Part shown: one piece after another, positions 63,181 through 64,000 of the stretch
Layout: each line of letters opens with the position of its first letter
Position numbering within the stretch: position 1 is the stretch's first letter
Origin: Pseudomonas lalkuanensis
Lineage (GTDB): Bacteria > Pseudomonadota > Gammaproteobacteria > Pseudomonadales > Pseudomonadaceae
Assembly: GCF_008807375.1 (NCBI RefSeq)
Contig: NZ_CP043311.1
Coordinates: 4,196,001-4,260,000, forward strand
DNA: 64,000 nt
Direction of reading: 5' to 3'
Translations under genes and position numbers: made by a program
Notes under the pieces: generated by a model
What the model was told of the DNA's origin: nothing
The model's database searches: none
The model's input: only the letters and a program-made list of their open reading frames with translations

Positions 63181-64000
63181 ATGCTTGATCGCATGACCGC
63201 ACAGGAACCCGTCGCCACCCGGCAGTCCTCGTTCAACCTGGACACCCCCACCGTCAAGAGTCACCTCGCCTTCACCCTGCTCAGCGCTGGTGCGCTGCTG
63301 GTGATGTACAGCCTGTTGCGAGTGGCGCTGCTGGTGTACAACAGCGACCAGATTGGCGACAGCCCGGCTTCGGTGTTCGTCGAGGCCTTCTACAACGGCT
63401 TGCGCTTCGACCTCCGTGTGGTGGTGTTCGCCTGCATCCCTTTGTTCCTCGCCCTGCTGAGCCACCGGGCCATAGCCGCGCGGACCGCCTACAAGCTCTG
63501 GCTGACCGCCTTCGCCAGCCTGACACTGCTGCTCGGGATCGCCGAGCTCGACTTCTACCGTGAGTTCCACCAACGCCTGAACAGCCTGGTCTTCCAGTAC
63601 ATGCAGGAAGATCTGGGCACCGTCGCCAGCATGATCTGGAACGGTTTTCCCGTCGGCCGCTACCTGCTGGCCTGGGCCTTCGCCACCTGGGTGTTATACA
63701 AGCTGTTCGGCGGACTGGACCGCCTGAGCCGGCGGCATAACAAGGCACGCTCCCAAGCGCACCATCACTCGCACACGCACTGGGGCGCACGCATCCTGCT
63801 GTTCACCCTGTGCCTGGTGGTTGCGGTGGTTGCCGCCCGCGGCCACATGCGCCAAGGACCGCCGCTGCGCTGGGGCGATGCCTTCACCACCGACTCGATG
63901 TTCGCCAACCAGCTGGGCCTGAACGGCACCCTCACCCTGGTGGACGCAGCCAAGAACAGCTTCTCGTCCCACCGCGACAATGCCTGGAAGGCCACCCTTC
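63181..64000 (+). CDS. LTA-synthase-like sulfatase-superfamily membrane protein (3'-truncated by window edge)
   Basis: The frame is open to the end of the window (over 270 residues). Hydrophobic segments at the start (SHLAFTLLSAGALLVMYSLLRVALLVY), then LRVVVFACIPLFLALL, LWLTAFASLTLLLGI and others fit the N-terminal membrane domain of LTA-synthase-type or phosphoethanolamine-transferase proteins; the catalytic sulfatase domain is beyond the window. A second ATG at 63193 is possible. No sure ribosome site was seen. Confidence 0.78.
   Translation, partial: MLDRMTAQEPVATRQSSFNLDTPTVKSHLAFTLLSAGALLVMYSLLRVALLVYNSDQIGDSPASVFVEAFYNGLRFDLRVVVFACIPLFLALLSHRAIAARTAYKLWLTAFASLTLLLGIAELDFYREFHQRLNSLVFQYMQEDLGTVASMIWNGFPVGRYLLAWAFATWVLYKLFGGLDRLSRRHNKARSQAHHHSHTHWGARILLFTLCLVVAVVAARGHMRQGPPLRWGDAFTTDSMFANQLGLNGTLTLVDAAKNSFSSHRDNAWKATL

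Overview
The window reads as a Pseudomonas chromosome: GC-rich, with gene orders familiar from the P. aeruginosa/P. resinovorans group (btuB-cob cluster, oprH-phoP-phoQ, nrdA-nrdB beside an RstAB-like two-component pair, dctA, pcpS-type phosphopantetheinyl transferase) and many Pseudomonas-type REP palindromes. Genus assignment is inference from gene content and order; no rRNA, tRNA or CRISPR array was seen.

Layout. 1-2.1 kb: 3' end of a large acyl-CoA dehydrogenase and a DUF559 protein, ending in a REP pair. 2.1-13.1 kb: one minus-strand cobalamin operon behind a cobalamin riboswitch, running btuB, cobO, cobB, bluB, cbiB, cobD, cobQ, cobU, cobT, cobC, cobS, mostly with 4-base start/stop overlaps. 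13.2-18.6 kb: minus-strand housekeeping genes (two sirtuins, HNH protein, O-methyltransferase, two NlpC/P60 lipoproteins, a DNA-3-methyladenine glycosylase I-like protein, ttcA). 18.7-20.7 kb: DnaJ-related, Yip1-type and SprT proteins. 20.8-25.7 kb: acyl-CoA catabolic operon (acyl-CoA dehydrogenase, amidohydrolase-like protein, AMP ligase, CoA-transferase). 26-28.6 kb: dctA with a sigma-54 promoter, divergent from an AraC regulator. 28.6-31.4 kb: oprH-phoP-phoQ behind four PhoP half-sites at an exact 11-bp period. 31.5-35 kb: PPTase and RstAB-like pair. 35-40.1 kb: class Ia ribonucleotide reductase with NrdR-type boxes.

40.3-49 kb is accessory. A REP-associated tyrosine transposase (RAYT) flanked by inverted REPs is followed by a low-GC cassette encoding a radical-SAM protein and an alpha/beta hydrolase. 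The cassette lies between two ~95-bp repeats with inverted ends and is followed by a 127-bp ungapped copy of the RAYT 3' end. Beyond it are an orphan BRO-N protein with a strongly structured leader, small membrane and SRPBCC-like proteins, and a Tat-exported intradiol dioxygenase flanked by two paralogous small basic proteins that share a 48-bp leader.

49-64 kb returns to typical Pseudomonas content: DUF417 protein, LysR plus ureidoglycine aminohydrolase-like bicupin, PhoD-like phosphatase, CAP protein, GlxA-type regulator divergent from a SLAC1/TDT transporter, SugE, MFS exporter divergent from a LysR gene, a CMD-family protein with its ECF41 sigma factor and matching promoter, and the 5' part of an LTA-synthase-like sulfatase.
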